A stretch of 64,000 nucleotides of DNA from Zophobihabitans entericus (GCF_011745665.1 NZ_CP050253.1:2021418-2085417), one strand, 5' to 3'; positions 8,406 through 17,935 are shown, counted from the stretch's first letter. Notes: a model not told the origin generated them from the letters alone. Numbers and translations are program-made.

Positions 8406-10076
8406 ATGAAAAAAGACATGAAAAATAAATTAAAATATAGCTCAGTTTTGCTCGCCGCACTTATCGCTCTACCTACATCTGTTTTTGCCTGGGAAAAAGA
8501 TACTGACTACAACATTACCATTTTACATACCAATGATCATCACGGACATTTTTGGAAAAATGAATTTGGTGAATATGGACTCGCTGCTCGTAAAACATTA
8601 ATTGATAATATCCGCCAGGAAGTTGAAAAGAATGGTGGTTCAGTATTACTGCTTGATGGTGGTGACGTAAATAGTGGTGTGCCGGAGTCTGATTTACAAA
8701 ACGCCAAACCGGATTTTGTCGGTATGGATCTGGCTGGTTATGATGCGATGGCGATCGGTAATCATGAATTTGATAAACCACTGTCGGTGCTTTTAGAGCA
8801 AGAAAAATGGGTGTCATTCCCGTTATTGTCTGCCAATATTTATCAAAAAAGTACCGGTCAAAGACTTTTCAAACCTTATACCATTTTTGATAAACAAGGT
8901 ATTAAAATTGCCATCATTGGATTAACCACTGATGATACACCGCGTATTGGTAATCCAAAATTCTTTGATGATATTGCCTTTACCGATCCAAAAATTGAAG
9001 CGCAAGCGACTATCTATGAACTGAAAAATAACTACCAACCTGATATTATTATTGGTCTGACGCACATGGGACATTACGATGATGGTAACAGCGGTTCTAA
9101 TGCTCCTGGTGATGTGACACTGGCTCGTTATTTAGAACCGGGTTCAATGAATATGATTATTGGTGGACATTCACAAGATCCGGTTTGTATGGCGGAAGAG
9201 AACAAAAAACAAATTAACTATGTACCGGGTACACCTTGTGCGCCAGATCGTCAAAATGGTACATGGATTGTACAAGCTCATGAATGGGGTAAATATTTAG
9301 GTCGTGCTGATTTCACTTTCCGTAATGGTGAATTTACTTTAACTAATTATCAGTTAATTCCGGTGAACCTAAAATCAAACAGAACACCCGATAGTGCGGA
9401 TGATACAAATGATTTTTATACCCAAAAAATCACACCAAATAGTGACATGTTGACTCTGTTAACGCCATATCAGGAAAAAGCAGAAGAGATGCTGTCAGAA
9501 AAAGTGGCTACAGTTGATGGTCGTCTTGAGGGTAATCGTAATGAAGTGAGATTTAGACAAACCAATTTAGGTCGTCTGGTATTAACATCTTTAATTGATA
9601 AAGCGGACGCTGATTTAGGAGTAATGAGTGGTGGTTTGATTCGTGATTCTATTCAGGCGGGTGATATCACTTATCGTGATGTACTGCGTATTCAGCCATT
9701 TGGTTATACCTTAGCGTATGTCGATATAAAAGGTGACAAACTGTTTGATTACCTAACTGTTGCCGCTCACAGAAAACAAAATTCAGGTGGCTTTGCTCAG
9801 TTTGCGAATGTTGGTTTTACTGCTCACAGAAGTAATGAAACCATCAGTAATGTGACTATCAAAGGTGAGCCTTTAGATCTCAACAGAACTTACCGCCTGG
9901 CAACTATTAGCTTAAATGGTGGTGGTGGTGACGGTTACTACGTAGTATCAAATATGGATACTTATGTAGATACTGAAATTGTGGATGCTGAAATCTTTAA
10001 AGAGTACGTGCAAAAACATTCACCAATTCGTTTAAATGATTACGTGGTCACTGGTGAAGTGATTTATGAAGACTAA
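8406..10076 (+). CDS. ushA: Periplasmic UDP-sugar hydrolase / 5'-nucleotidase UshA
   Basis: The 556-residue product has a signal peptide ending about SVFA-W, then a metallophosphatase domain with all dimetal motifs: HTNDHHGHF, GGDVNSG, GNHEFD, THMGHYDDG and GGHSQDP. The C-terminal 5'-nucleotidase substrate domain contains NGGGGDGYY. Long stretches match E. coli UshA. It hydrolyses UDP-sugars and nucleotides in the periplasm for nucleoside salvage. ATG 8406 is chosen because AGGGTG at 8393-8398 has proper spacing; in-frame ATGs at 8388 and 8400 are also possible. It follows the PTS operon after 152 nt and ends at its own terminator. Confidence 0.93.
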   Translation: MKKDMKNKLKYSSVLLAALIALPTSVFAWEKDTDYNITILHTNDHHGHFWKNEFGEYGLAARKTLIDNIRQEVEKNGGSVLLLDGGDVNSGVPESDLQNAKPDFVGMDLAGYDAMAIGNHEFDKPLSVLLEQEKWVSFPLLSANIYQKSTGQRLFKPYTIFDKQGIKIAIIGLTTDDTPRIGNPKFFDDIAFTDPKIEAQATIYELKNNYQPDIIIGLTHMGHYDDGNSGSNAPGDVTLARYLEPGSMNMIIGGHSQDPVCMAEENKKQINYVPGTPCAPDRQNGTWIVQAHEWGKYLGRADFTFRNGEFTLTNYQLIPVNLKSNRTPDSADDTNDFYTQKITPNSDMLTLLTPYQEKAEEMLSEKVATVDGRLEGNRNEVRFRQTNLGRLVLTSLIDKADADLGVMSGGLIRDSIQAGDITYRDVLRIQPFGYTLAYVDIKGDKLFDYLTVAAHRKQNSGGFAQFANVGFTAHRSNETISNVTIKGEPLDLNRTYRLATISLNGGGGDGYYVVSNMDTYVDTEIVDAEIFKEYVQKHSPIRLNDYVVTGEVIYED

Positions 10077-10103
10077 GACTATTTGAGATAAGTGAGTCAT
10101 AAT

Positions 10104-10132
10104 AAAAAAGCGGTAAATATACCGCTTTTTTA
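10104..10132. terminator. Bidirectional terminator between ushA and the MipA-family gene
   Basis: AAAAAGCGGTA and TACCGCTTTTT form a hairpin with T-runs on both strands, placed between two convergent genes. Confidence 0.88.
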
Positions 10133-10146
10133 TGCCATCTTTCTAA

Positions 10147-10923
10147 TTAGAAAGTATAAGTAATACCTGTACTAAATACTGCATCATAAGACTTATCAAC
10201 CATCGGGCTGTCTTTCGCTTCAGAACTCAGGAAAGAAACTCGTCCGGTTGCATAAAGTGTCCAGCTTGATGTTAAAGAATAATTAGCGTTTAGTGATAGA
10301 TAGGTAGAAACACCGCTGTCAGCACTGTATTTTGACAGACCGCTGCGAGTAGATTCTGTACTGCTGACACCAAAGTAGTAATCATTAAACTGACGACTTT
10401 GCCACTGTACACCAATCCCCGGAGTAATACGGAATTTATCAATGTGAATTGGATAGAAATAAGCTAAATCTGCAATGATGCCATCACTTTTACCTAGTAC
10501 GTCACCAGCAAGTTCTGCACGGATAATACCCCAGGTATCAGTATATTGATAACCAAGACCCGCCATCATAGTCGAACGACGTCTGTTTAACTGATTTAAG
10601 GCTTTATCATCACTATCTGATGGCTTGAAATGCAGTGGTGAATAATAAGCATTAACCGTTAAACGGTGATGATCATTTTTTAATAGAAACACACCCGCAC
10701 TAATACCACGGACATAGAAATAATCATTTTCATAACTAATTACCGGCGCAGGCCAGAATTTAGTGTCATAACTTTTATAAGGGAGTTTGCCAACAGCAAT
10801 ACCAGCACCAAGAGAAACATTACCATTTGCGTGCGCTGTGCTGATCAGAAGTGTGCTGGCTAAAGTAAAAACACTCAAAGCCAGTGTTTTGGTCGAAAAT
10901 TTACGACTCATTTTTTTCATCAT
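10147..10923 (-). CDS. MipA/OmpV-family outer-membrane protein
   Basis: The 258-residue protein has a clear signal peptide (cleavage about STAHA-NG) and then alternating short strands rich in aromatic residues ending in YTF, as in an outer-membrane beta-barrel. Conserved-looking family segments include SLGAGIAVGKLPYKSYD near the mature N-terminus and FRITPGIGVQWQSR. MipA is a scaffold linking murein hydrolases and synthases, while OmpV relatives are porin-like; which role applies here is not determinable. Two adjacent ATGs (10923 and 10920) follow an AAGGAAA ribosome-binding site. It is a single-gene unit convergent with ushA. Confidence 0.85.
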   Translation of the reverse strand: MMKKMSRKFSTKTLALSVFTLASTLLISTAHANGNVSLGAGIAVGKLPYKSYDTKFWPAPVISYENDYFYVRGISAGVFLLKNDHHRLTVNAYYSPLHFKPSDSDDKALNQLNRRRSTMMAGLGYQYTDTWGIIRAELAGDVLGKSDGIIADLAYFYPIHIDKFRITPGIGVQWQSRQFNDYYFGVSSTESTRSGLSKYSADSGVSTYLSLNANYSLTSSWTLYATGRVSFLSSEAKDSPMVDKSYDAVFSTGITYTF

Positions 10924-11028
10924 TATTTCCTTTAATTAAATGTCGCACATATATTAATGGCTATCTTACATCAGAGAATTAGCAATTAGTGTGGTGTTTT
11001 ATTAATTTTTGTCAAATATTTTATATGG

Positions 11029-11430
11029 TTAGTCTGTTTTACGTTTTAACATAAGTATTGCAATAAGTGTTGCGAATAAAGTACCTAGAATACTTATAAG
11101 TGACAGCAAAATTGAATGAAAAAATGTTGCCTTGATGCCATAGAAAATCAGTTCAGATAAGATGTTTAAACAAACAAGGTAAATGGCAAAACTACAAGGC
11201 ACCATCAACATAAAGCGTTTTAAGGTAGAGAACTTAGGAGAAAGTATTCCATAACAAAGACCAAGCAAGAGACTAGGTACTGCCGTAAAAATATAAACCA
11301 AAGCCATAATGAGCCCGAAGTCTTCTGAAGAAGGCTCAAACGCTACAATAATCAAGCCATTAACTAAAGGACAAATAATCACAAAGAGTAAAATGGAAAA
11401 GAAGATATAAAGAGGTTTATTCATTATCAT
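11029..11430 (-). CDS. Small four-helix membrane protein, paralogue of its neighbour
   Basis: I do not recognise this 133-residue protein. It is almost entirely hydrophobic, with about four membrane segments and a basic tail (LKRKTD). Its N-terminus (MNKPLYIFFSILLFVIICPL) closely mirrors that of the next gene (MNKLLHILCSLLLFSIVCPL), and both have a central ...RF(M/I)LM... segment, so they look like a tandem duplication. It lies 78 nt downstream of the sister gene on the same strand and probably belongs to the same transcript behind hemW. The coding call rests on the open frame, the AAGGA site upstream and the paralogy. Confidence 0.65.
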   Translation of the reverse strand: MIMNKPLYIFFSILLFVIICPLVNGLIIVAFEPSSEDFGLIMALVYIFTAVPSLLLGLCYGILSPKFSTLKRFMLMVPCSFAIYLVCLNILSELIFYGIKATFFHSILLSLISILGTLFATLIAILMLKRKTD

Positions 11431-11508
11431 TTTTATTAAAAATCCTTGGTATATCAGTGCTTATCTTATGTGGTCAAATCTAGTTGTTAACTTAGTACTT
11501 TAGCTGTT

Positions 11509-11880
11509 TTAGTCTATCAGAATGTGTGCAATAAATGTGACTAGTAATGTACTTATTACACATAAGCTTGGATATATGACTAAATAATAGTGAGGTATTG
11601 CTATACCAGAGGCTATCACTGTAGCAATAAAATACCATAAAGCAGAATAGATAGTGATAGCAAAAATTGTCATTAATATAAAACGTATTAATGTGGAGGA
11701 GAGTAATGTAGTTAAACTATAAAAAAGTCCAGTTAAAATACAAACAGGCAAAATGATGCCATAGCATCCATTCAGGGGTACCCTTTCTATAGGAAACAAG
11801 AAAGACATAATATATAACAATAAAGGACATACAATTGAAAAAAGAAGCAGAGAACAGAGTATATGCAGTAATTTGTTCAT
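11509..11880 (-). CDS. Small four-helix membrane protein, paralogue of its neighbour
   Basis: A 123-residue hydrophobic protein of unknown function with about four membrane segments. The start has a good ribosome-binding site (AGGAATATC then ATG) and lies 13 nt beyond the hemW stop, so it is probably translated from the rluA-rdgB-hemW transcript. It shares its N-terminal pattern with the downstream gene at 11029-11430 but is otherwise well diverged. No catalytic motif is visible. Possible roles include a small integral membrane modulator; I give none. Confidence 0.65.
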   Translation of the reverse strand: MNKLLHILCSLLLFSIVCPLLLYIMSFLFPIERVPLNGCYGIILPVCILTGLFYSLTTLLSSTLIRFILMTIFAITIYSALWYFIATVIASGIAIPHYYLVIYPSLCVISTLLVTFIAHILID

Positions 11881-11893
11881 GATATTCCTGTGG

Positions 11894-13021
11894 TTAGAGA
11901 AATATTTCCAACAATGAATTCAAAAATAACTTACCGTGACCAGTTAAATACCAGTTATTTTTATCTTCGGTTAAATAGCCTTTTTGTAGTGCTTCATCTA
12001 TCTGTGCCTGAACACTTGATAGCGGTAAAAATGTGCGCTGACAAAAATCATTTTTTGGTGTGGCTTCAAATAAACGGAAGCGGTTCATAAAAAACTCAAA
12101 CGGTAATTCACTTGATTCAACAGTATATTGCTTTTCTAAGTAGCGACCAGCCAGATAACCTTGTGGATGGCGAGTTTTTATTGTTCGAATAATTGTATTA
12201 TCAGTCTGAGTTAATTTACCATGAGCACCACAACCAATGCCTAAATAGTCACCAAAGCGCCAGTAATTGAGATTATGCTGACATTGTAATCCCGGTTTTG
12301 AATAAGCGGAGGTTTCATATTGTTGATAACCAGCCTGACTTAGCAGCTGATGGCCCTGCTGATAGATATCCCATAGAATATCATCATCAGGTAGTACCGG
12401 TGGGCGTGAGCCAAATAAAGTATTAGGCTCAATCGTTAACTGGTACCATGACAGATGTGGAGGAGCGAGCAGGATTGCCTGGTTTAAGTCTGACAGCGCA
12501 TCTTCTAAAGATTGCTCAGGCAAACCATGCATCAAATCTAAATTGAAACTACGTAAGTTCAGTGATTTTGCCAGTTGTGCTGCTTCAATCGCTTCTTGTA
12601 CATTATGGACTCGGCCTAACCGCGCCAGCTTATCCGCCTGAAAACTTTGCACACCGATGGAAATACGATTGATTCCTGCCTGTTGATAACCTTTAAAACG
12701 CTCTGCATCAGCACTATTAGGATTAGCTTCAATGGTAATTTCAGCATCTGCTTCAAAAGGTATTTCCTGACGGATCTTATTGAGTAAAGTGTGAATCAGA
12801 TCGGACGGAATCAGACTTGGCGTTCCTCCACCGATAAAAACAGAGTGAACAGGGCGGCCAGCTGTCAGGGGAATGTCTTTACGCAAATCGGTAAGCAAAT
12901 GATCAATATAGGCCTGATAGTCCGATTCGCTTTTTAACTTATGAGAGTTAAAATCGCAATAAGGACATTTTTGTATACACCATGGAATATGGATATAAAG
13001 GCTTAACGGAATATTCATCAT
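11894..13021 (-). CDS. hemW: Radical-SAM heme chaperone HemW
   Basis: The 375-residue protein has the radical-SAM cluster motif at Cys15, Cys19 and Cys22 (WCIQKCPYC) right at the N-terminus, followed by GGGTPSL and the C-terminal HemN-like domain (LNYWRFGDYLGIGCGAHG). HemW is related to oxygen-independent coproporphyrinogen oxidase but acts as a heme-binding chaperone rather than an oxidase. It follows rdgB on the same strand, the conserved enteric order. Either of two adjacent ATGs (13021 or 13018) could be the start. Confidence 0.93.
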   Translation of the reverse strand: MMNIPLSLYIHIPWCIQKCPYCDFNSHKLKSESDYQAYIDHLLTDLRKDIPLTAGRPVHSVFIGGGTPSLIPSDLIHTLLNKIRQEIPFEADAEITIEANPNSADAERFKGYQQAGINRISIGVQSFQADKLARLGRVHNVQEAIEAAQLAKSLNLRSFNLDLMHGLPEQSLEDALSDLNQAILLAPPHLSWYQLTIEPNTLFGSRPPVLPDDDILWDIYQQGHQLLSQAGYQQYETSAYSKPGLQCQHNLNYWRFGDYLGIGCGAHGKLTQTDNTIIRTIKTRHPQGYLAGRYLEKQYTVESSELPFEFFMNRFRLFEATPKNDFCQRTFLPLSSVQAQIDEALQKGYLTEDKNNWYLTGHGKLFLNSLLEIFL

Positions 13022-13056
13022 TACTCGATATTAGTTGTTTAACTGATGCATGTAAT

Positions 13057-13647
13057 TTATAAACTTAACGCAGCCAGCATCTGTTTTAAGGCTTGACCGC
13101 GGTGAGAAATCAGACTTTTTTGCTCTCGTGGCAGTTCTGCTGAGGTACAACCCAGTTCAGGAACAAAAAATAGCGGGTCATAACCAAAACCACCTTCACC
13201 ATGTTCTTCCGTCAGAATATAGCCTTCCCAAATACCTTGACAAATAATAGGCGTTGGATCTTCCGCATGACGCAAATAAACTAAAGCACAATGGAACTGA
13301 GCTCCACGTTTTTCTTTAGGTACGCCAGCCAGCGCTTGAAGTAACTTTTGATTATTCTTTTTATCATCACCATGCTCGCCGCTATAGCGCGCAGAATAAA
13401 TACCTGGTGCACCTTGCAGATAATCGACCGCCAGTCCTGAATCATCAGCAATAGCTGGTAAACCCGTTAATGCTGATGCGTGACGTGCTTTAAGGATGGC
13501 ATTTTCAACAAATGTTAAGCCGGTTTCATCAGCATCAGGAACATTGAACTGACTTTGAGCGATCACTTCATAACCAGCCCCGGCAAGGAGTGAATCCAGT
13601 TCCCGAACTTTACCCTGATTTCCTGTCGCTAAAACAATTTTTTTCAT
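13057..13647 (-). CDS. rdgB: dITP/XTP pyrophosphatase RdgB
   Basis: The 196-residue product is a Ham1-family NTPase with the signature [12 protein letters not shown] near the N-terminus and [33 protein letters not shown] and SHRGQA further on. It removes dITP, dXTP and ITP from the nucleotide pool, limiting mutagenesis. ATG 13647 is chosen over an upstream frame extension to 13710 because it has GAGGGA correctly spaced and gives the family's normal N-terminus. It is encoded between rluA and hemW on one likely operon. Confidence 0.94.
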   Translation of the reverse strand: MKKIVLATGNQGKVRELDSLLAGAGYEVIAQSQFNVPDADETGLTFVENAILKARHASALTGLPAIADDSGLAVDYLQGAPGIYSARYSGEHGDDKKNNQKLLQALAGVPKEKRGAQFHCALVYLRHAEDPTPIICQGIWEGYILTEEHGEGGFGYDPLFFVPELGCTSAELPREQKSLISHRGQALKQMLAALSL

Positions 13648-13693
13648 AGTTCCCTCGTGATGGTTCTCTTGTAATGATTTATTGTATCTGAAC

Positions 13694-14344
13694 CTAAAAA
13701 TCAGGCTCACAGGTAAATGTCACCCGCTCACCGGTTTTAGGATGAGTGATAGATAAAGATTGTGCGTGCAATTGTAATCGTTTTGCCATCGCTAGTCCTT
13801 CTGGTGTGGCGTAAAACTTATCACCTAAAATAGCATGACCCAGTGACTGCATATGTACGCGCAGCTGATGAGAACGACCAGTAAATGGAATAAGTTTGAC
13901 CCGGGTTGTATTGTCGCTATCTCTGGAGATGACCTGATATTCCGTAAAGGCTTTTTTGCCATGTTCAAAGCAAACTTTCTGTTTTGGTCTGTTTGGCCAG
14001 TCACAAATCAGCGGTAAATCGACAGATCCCAAGTCGTGCTCTAAATGGCCAAATACTCTGGCGATATAATATTTTTTAGGTTCCCGTTCACGAAACTGAC
14101 GCTTAAGCTCTCTTTCCGCTTCTTTGGTTAATGCAACAACCATGATACCACTGGTCGCCATATCTAAACGATGCACTGATTCAACAAAAGTAAAATCCCG
14201 TTGCAAGCGTGTGATAATGCTATCGGGGAACTGAGCGCCAGGTACTGACAATAAACCGCTTTGTTTATTAACAACAACGATGTGCTCATCCTGATAAAGG
14301 ATATTTAGCCAGGGTGATGTGGGCGGATTGTATTCAAGTAACAT
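13694..14344 (-). CDS. rluA: Dual-specificity 23S rRNA/tRNA pseudouridine synthase RluA
   Basis: The 216-residue protein lacks an S4 domain and aligns end to end with E. coli RluA, including [19 protein letters not shown], the catalytic [25 protein letters not shown] and [13 protein letters not shown]. It makes pseudouridine 746 in 23S rRNA and 32 in several tRNAs. It heads the rluA-rdgB-hemW gene string. It is the second of three RluA-family enzymes in this window, alongside RluD and RluC. Confidence 0.94.
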   Translation of the reverse strand: MLLEYNPPTSPWLNILYQDEHIVVVNKQSGLLSVPGAQFPDSIITRLQRDFTFVESVHRLDMATSGIMVVALTKEAERELKRQFREREPKKYYIARVFGHLEHDLGSVDLPLICDWPNRPKQKVCFEHGKKAFTEYQVISRDSDNTTRVKLIPFTGRSHQLRVHMQSLGHAILGDKFYATPEGLAMAKRLQLHAQSLSITHPKTGERVTFTCEPDF

Positions 14345-14459
14345 ATCATTATAGAAACCATAGACAGAAAATTAGCCGGCATTTTATCAGAAGTTCAGCA
14401 AATAGTGAAAAAGAGAAGAATGATTACCTTAATTTAAGGTTAAGTAAAACTCTAATAAA

Positions 14460-14502
14460 ATCAAAGGGTTATAAAATGGGGTTTTACATTCAACCCTTTG
14501 AT
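14460..14502. terminator. Terminator hairpin downstream of dsbB (shared repeat core)
   Basis: The arms ATCAAAGGGTT and AACCCTTTGAT pair perfectly over 11 bp, with a T-rich tail on the minus strand. It ends dsbB transcription. Its outer arm AATAAAATCAAAGGGTTATA (14454-14473) matches hairpins at three other gene ends in the window. Confidence 0.75.
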
Positions 14503-14511
14503 TTATTTTAA

Positions 14512-15045
14512 TTATTCATTCCACATCGCGCGGTTACGAGGTTTGAATAATTGAGAAATAAGGACAAGTAAACCTACGATAAAATAACAAGAGAAAATAA
14601 TTAGTAACCATTGAGACATTTCGATCGTTAAGAAATCCCAGACACGCTCAGAACAGACGCCATAAGGTTTAAACATCGCAGGGAACCATGAGTCTAAAGG
14701 TAACCAGCTTGGGAACTGTACATCGACCGGACATGAGTTAAAAATAGACGGTCTGAATTGTAGAACAACCTGATCATACGCGAGCAGAAAACCCTGAACA
14801 GCAGAGAATAACCAGATGATTATTGCAACAAAACGCAGGAAAAAACTCTTTGGTTTAATCATGGCAATCAGGCTGGAGATCATAATGCCTAATATTACAC
14901 AACGTTGGTAGATACACAGAACACAGGGAGCAAGCGCTAAAACATGTTGAAAATAGAGAGCAACAATTTCAAATGAGACTGCTGATAGAAAAAGCAAGAA
15001 CCAGGCAGTTCGCCCTCTTGAATACTGACTAAGTAAACGCAACAT
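14512..15045 (-). CDS. dsbB: Disulfide bond formation protein DsbB
   Basis: The 177-residue inner-membrane protein has four membrane segments and both essential cysteine pairs: Cys41/Cys44 in CVLC and Cys105/Cys131 in the second periplasmic loop. It passes electrons from DsbA to quinones to sustain disulfide formation. The start at 15045 has a GGAAGGAT ribosome-binding site and gives MLRLLSQYSRGRTAW, matching the E. coli N-terminus; the longer frame from 15090 is rejected. It is divergent from rluC. Confidence 0.93.
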   Translation of the reverse strand: MLRLLSQYSRGRTAWFLLFLSAVSFEIVALYFQHVLALAPCVLCIYQRCVILGIMISSLIAMIKPKSFFLRFVAIIIWLFSAVQGFLLAYDQVVLQFRPSIFNSCPVDVQFPSWLPLDSWFPAMFKPYGVCSERVWDFLTIEMSQWLLIIFSCYFIVGLLVLISQLFKPRNRAMWNE

Positions 15046-15083
15046 ATTGATATCCTTCCAATCAAGATTCCATTTCAAACAAA

Positions 15084-15113
15084 TTGGCATAGTTTAAGTT
15101 ATTTTTATATAAT
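15084..15113 (+). promoter_or_regulatory. Sigma-70-like promoter for rluC
   Basis: TTGGCA (15084-15089), an 18-bp spacer and TATAAT (15108-15113) resemble a sigma-70 promoter. Transcription would begin near 15120, downstream of the in-frame ATG at 15112, which supports the rluC start at 15157. Confidence 0.6.
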
Positions 15114-15156
15114 GTACACATTATTCTTTAGCTTGTTAACCCCATATTGGCTTTGC

Positions 15157-16116
15157 ATGACATCTTTATTACCTCAGGTTACTTTTATTACCGTTACATC
15201 TGAATACGCAGAACAGCGTATCGATAATTTCCTTCGTACTCAGTTAAAGGGCGTACCTAAAAGTATGATTTATCGTATTTTGCGTAAAGGTGAAGTCAGG
15301 GTAAATAAAAAACGAGTTAAACCAGAGTACAAACTTATAGATGGCGATGAAATCAGAATTCCACCCGTTCGAGTAGCCGAAAAAGAAACACCAGAAGTTT
15401 CACCTAAACTGGAAAAAGTTGCCAGTCTGGAAAGTACCATTATTTTTGAAGATGATTCACTGCTGGTGATCAATAAACCATCCGGTATTGCTGTGCATGG
15501 TGGTAGCGGACTCAGTTTTGGTGTTATTGAAGGATTACGTGCACTAAGACCAGAAGCGAAGTTTTTAGAACTGGTACATCGCATTGACCGTGAAACCTCC
15601 GGCATTTTACTCATTGCTAAAAAGCGCTCGGTGCTGCGTTCTTTACATGAACAACTGCGATTAAAACAGGTACAAAAAGACTATCTGGCACTTGTTAAAG
15701 GAACATGGCCATCTGCCTGTAAAGTGGTTGAAGCTCCTTTATTAAAAAATACCTTACAAAGCGGTGAACGAGTCGTGAAAGTTAATCGGGAAGGTAAACC
15801 TTCAGAAACCCGTTTTAAAGTCGAGGAACGTTTTGAACAGGCAACACTGATTAAAGCCAGCCCGGTAACTGGAAGGACTCACCAGATTCGTGTACATACT
15901 CAATATGTTGAGCATCCAATTGCTTTTGACCCACGTTATGGTGATGCTGAATTTGATCGAAAACTCTCAGCTACTGGCTTAACGCGCCTGTTTTTACACG
16001 CTGCTAATATTCGTTTTGAACACCCTAAAACGGGGGAAACGATGATTTTAAATGCACCATTAGATACGATGTTACAGAATTGTTTAAAACAACTACGTCA
16101 TCAAAATCATTCATAA
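15157..16116 (+). CDS. rluC: 23S rRNA pseudouridine(955/2504/2580) synthase RluC
   Basis: The 319-residue protein has the same length as E. coli RluC. The S4 domain is highly conserved (QRIDNFLRTQLKGVPKSMIY), and the catalytic motif ELVHRIDRETSGI and GRTHQIRVHTQY follow. The start at 15157 is chosen because it aligns residue for residue with E. coli RluC and because the apparent promoter -10 covers the alternative ATG at 15112. It modifies three uridines in 23S rRNA. It is divergent from dsbB and precedes a histidine phosphatase gene after 37 nt. Confidence 0.94.
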   Translation: MTSLLPQVTFITVTSEYAEQRIDNFLRTQLKGVPKSMIYRILRKGEVRVNKKRVKPEYKLIDGDEIRIPPVRVAEKETPEVSPKLEKVASLESTIIFEDDSLLVINKPSGIAVHGGSGLSFGVIEGLRALRPEAKFLELVHRIDRETSGILLIAKKRSVLRSLHEQLRLKQVQKDYLALVKGTWPSACKVVEAPLLKNTLQSGERVVKVNREGKPSETRFKVEERFEQATLIKASPVTGRTHQIRVHTQYVEHPIAFDPRYGDAEFDRKLSATGLTRLFLHAANIRFEHPKTGETMILNAPLDTMLQNCLKQLRHQNHS

Positions 16117-16153
16117 AACAACCAGATAAAATAAACAAGAATAAGGATAAACC

Positions 16154-16810
16154 ATGAAAGATCTTAATCTCTACCTTGTACGCCACGGTGAAACTGAGTG
16201 GAATCTTCTTAATCAAATGCAGGGTTCACAAAACTCACCATTGACTGAAAAAGGGATTGCCGGTGCTAAAACAACAGGTAAGTTTTTAGCTAACGTTCCT
16301 TTCGTGAAAGCTTATTCAAGTAATCAAAAGCGCGCGATTGAGACCCGTGACTATATTCTGGCAGAACGCGCTGATAAAGGCGTTAATGTTCCGCGTAAGG
16401 AGCTACCGGGCTTTGCGGAAATGGATTTTGGTTCATGGGAAGGCGTATATGTACCAGATTTAGCTAAGCTACCAGAATTCCAAATCTATTTAACTTCACC
16501 AGAAAACTATGATCCAACCAGTAATCAGGGTGAATGGTATTTAGACGTACTGGCTAGAATGAAAGCGGCACTAGAGCAAGTGATTGCTGAAAATAGTACT
16601 GGTGATGTATTAATTGTTTCTCACGGTTCAGCACTGAGAATTTTATTACACGTGCTGCGTGGTGGTGACTGGCGTGAGCATCGTGAAGAAGAGCTTTGCC
16701 CGCGTATTTTAAATACCAGTATCAGTTTAGTGAATTATAAACAAGCTGAGGGTGAGAAAGAAGGAACTTACACATTCCAATGCTTTAATGATGTGAGTCA
16801 TCTTGAATAA
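16154..16810 (+). CDS. Histidine phosphatase family protein (phosphoglycerate-mutase-like)
   Basis: The 218-residue protein has the branch-2 histidine phosphatase signature YLVRHGETEWN, with the phosphorylated His at about residue 11, and the second catalytic His in VSHGSALRI. Members include GpmB, CobC and broad sugar-phosphate phosphatases; the sequence does not show which. It is longer in the middle (ELPGFAEMDFGSWEGV region) than simple phosphoglycerate mutases. It is probably co-transcribed with rluC and ends at a hairpin that overlaps its stop codon. Confidence 0.8.
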   Translation: MKDLNLYLVRHGETEWNLLNQMQGSQNSPLTEKGIAGAKTTGKFLANVPFVKAYSSNQKRAIETRDYILAERADKGVNVPRKELPGFAEMDFGSWEGVYVPDLAKLPEFQIYLTSPENYDPTSNQGEWYLDVLARMKAALEQVIAENSTGDVLIVSHGSALRILLHVLRGGDWREHREEELCPRILNTSISLVNYKQAEGEKEGTYTFQCFNDVSHLE

Positions 16811-16840
16811 TAGCTGATAGTAAATCAGCTATTATCTTTT
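16807..16840 (+). terminator. Terminator after the histidine phosphatase gene
   Basis: ATAATAGCTGAT and ATCAGCTATTAT form a 12-bp stem with a 5-nt loop, followed by CTTTT. The stem includes the stop codon of the upstream gene. Confidence 0.7.
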
Positions 16841-16859
16841 AACTTTAGTGAATCAAACA

Positions 16860-17576
16860 TTAGAAGATTTGTACCCACAGTGCTGATATTGGCATTACCA
16901 GTACTAAGCCAAATAACATATTGGCAACAGGGAAGGACTTAATTCCACAGATTCTAAAACCTGTTGCCAGCATGATCATTCCGCCGCAGGCAGAGAAGTC
17001 GCCAAACATTTCAGGTGTAACTAGTGGCTGAATTAAACTGGCCAGTAAAAAGAGGGCAGCCTGAATAATAAATTGTGGAATCGCAATTAACGAGACGGAA
17101 TAGCCCAGCGTAATTGCGAAAATAGCCGCCGTAAATAAATCCAGACAAGCTTTTGTAATCAATAATGAAGGGTCGCCTGACATGCCTTCTGTTAATGAAC
17201 CAAAGACTCCCATGCCACTGGCACAAAATAGCACAACTAACGCGACATATTTTTCAATGAATTCTTCGTGGCTGGCGTAAAGAACTGTATCCGGACTAGG
17301 TTTATCAACAAATTTACGAAGTTTTAGAGACAGGTTTTCTATACGATTTTCAAGGCGCAGAAGCTCACCAATTAAAGAACCTATCAACAAGGATAAAATG
17401 ACAGCTGGAATGAAATTGACTTTGATAATAAGAGCCACACCAATACCCATTGACGCACAACCGAATGTCATTGGTAACGCTTCACGAACTCTGGCTGGAA
17501 TTTTTTTACCAAAACTGGCACCAAAAAGACCGCCGATTAAAATGGCTGTGCCATTAACAATTGGACCTATCATCAT
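16860..17576 (-). CDS. DUF554 membrane protein (YqgA/YdfK-like)
   Basis: The 238-residue protein has about six to seven membrane segments. It begins MMIGPIVNGTAILIGG, the standard start of DUF554 proteins such as E. coli YqgA, and carries the family's glycine-rich GCASMGIGVALII and AxGGMIMLATGFRI-like stretches. The frame stays open upstream to 17687, but the extra residues do not fit the family, so ATG 17576 is preferred. The function of the family is not established; it is annotated as a possible transporter. Confidence 0.82.
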   Translation of the reverse strand: MMIGPIVNGTAILIGGLFGASFGKKIPARVREALPMTFGCASMGIGVALIIKVNFIPAVILSLLIGSLIGELLRLENRIENLSLKLRKFVDKPSPDTVLYASHEEFIEKYVALVVLFCASGMGVFGSLTEGMSGDPSLLITKACLDLFTAAIFAITLGYSVSLIAIPQFIIQAALFLLASLIQPLVTPEMFGDFSACGGMIMLATGFRICGIKSFPVANMLFGLVLVMPISALWVQIF

Positions 17577-17935
17577 ACAAATTATCTCTTGAGGTTTATC
17601 TATAATACGAAGTGAGGAGATTGGTTTCTTCATTGATTGCAAGGTTATGAGACGAACAAGAACTAAGCTACCACCAATGATAAACAAATATCAATCGATA
17701 CATCGACATGAGATTATTACGATAATTGTAGTAAAGCAGGTACAAATTTGGCATGAACGACATATGTTTGCACCCAAGAGCTTAATGCTGGTCATTTAAA
17801 AACAAGGCAATGACAGAGGAAAGAATCCTGTAAATAATATAAATGGATATTTTCTTTAGTCAATAAAATGTTTTATCTATTTGAAAAATAAATAAATTTA
17901 TAATGACCAAATGATTTTCAGCGATAATTTAATAA
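17577..17935. other. Gene-free stretch between DUF554 gene and bepA
   Basis: About 360 nt of AT-rich sequence upstream of one minus-strand gene and downstream of another. The right end holds the bepA 3' side without a convincing terminator. I see no tRNA, repeat or recognisable site. Confidence 0.5.

Noticed and set aside
8515-8817. Minus-strand frame within ushA
   Set aside because: Antisense to a strongly conserved gene; rich in His and Arg as expected from reversed UshA codons.
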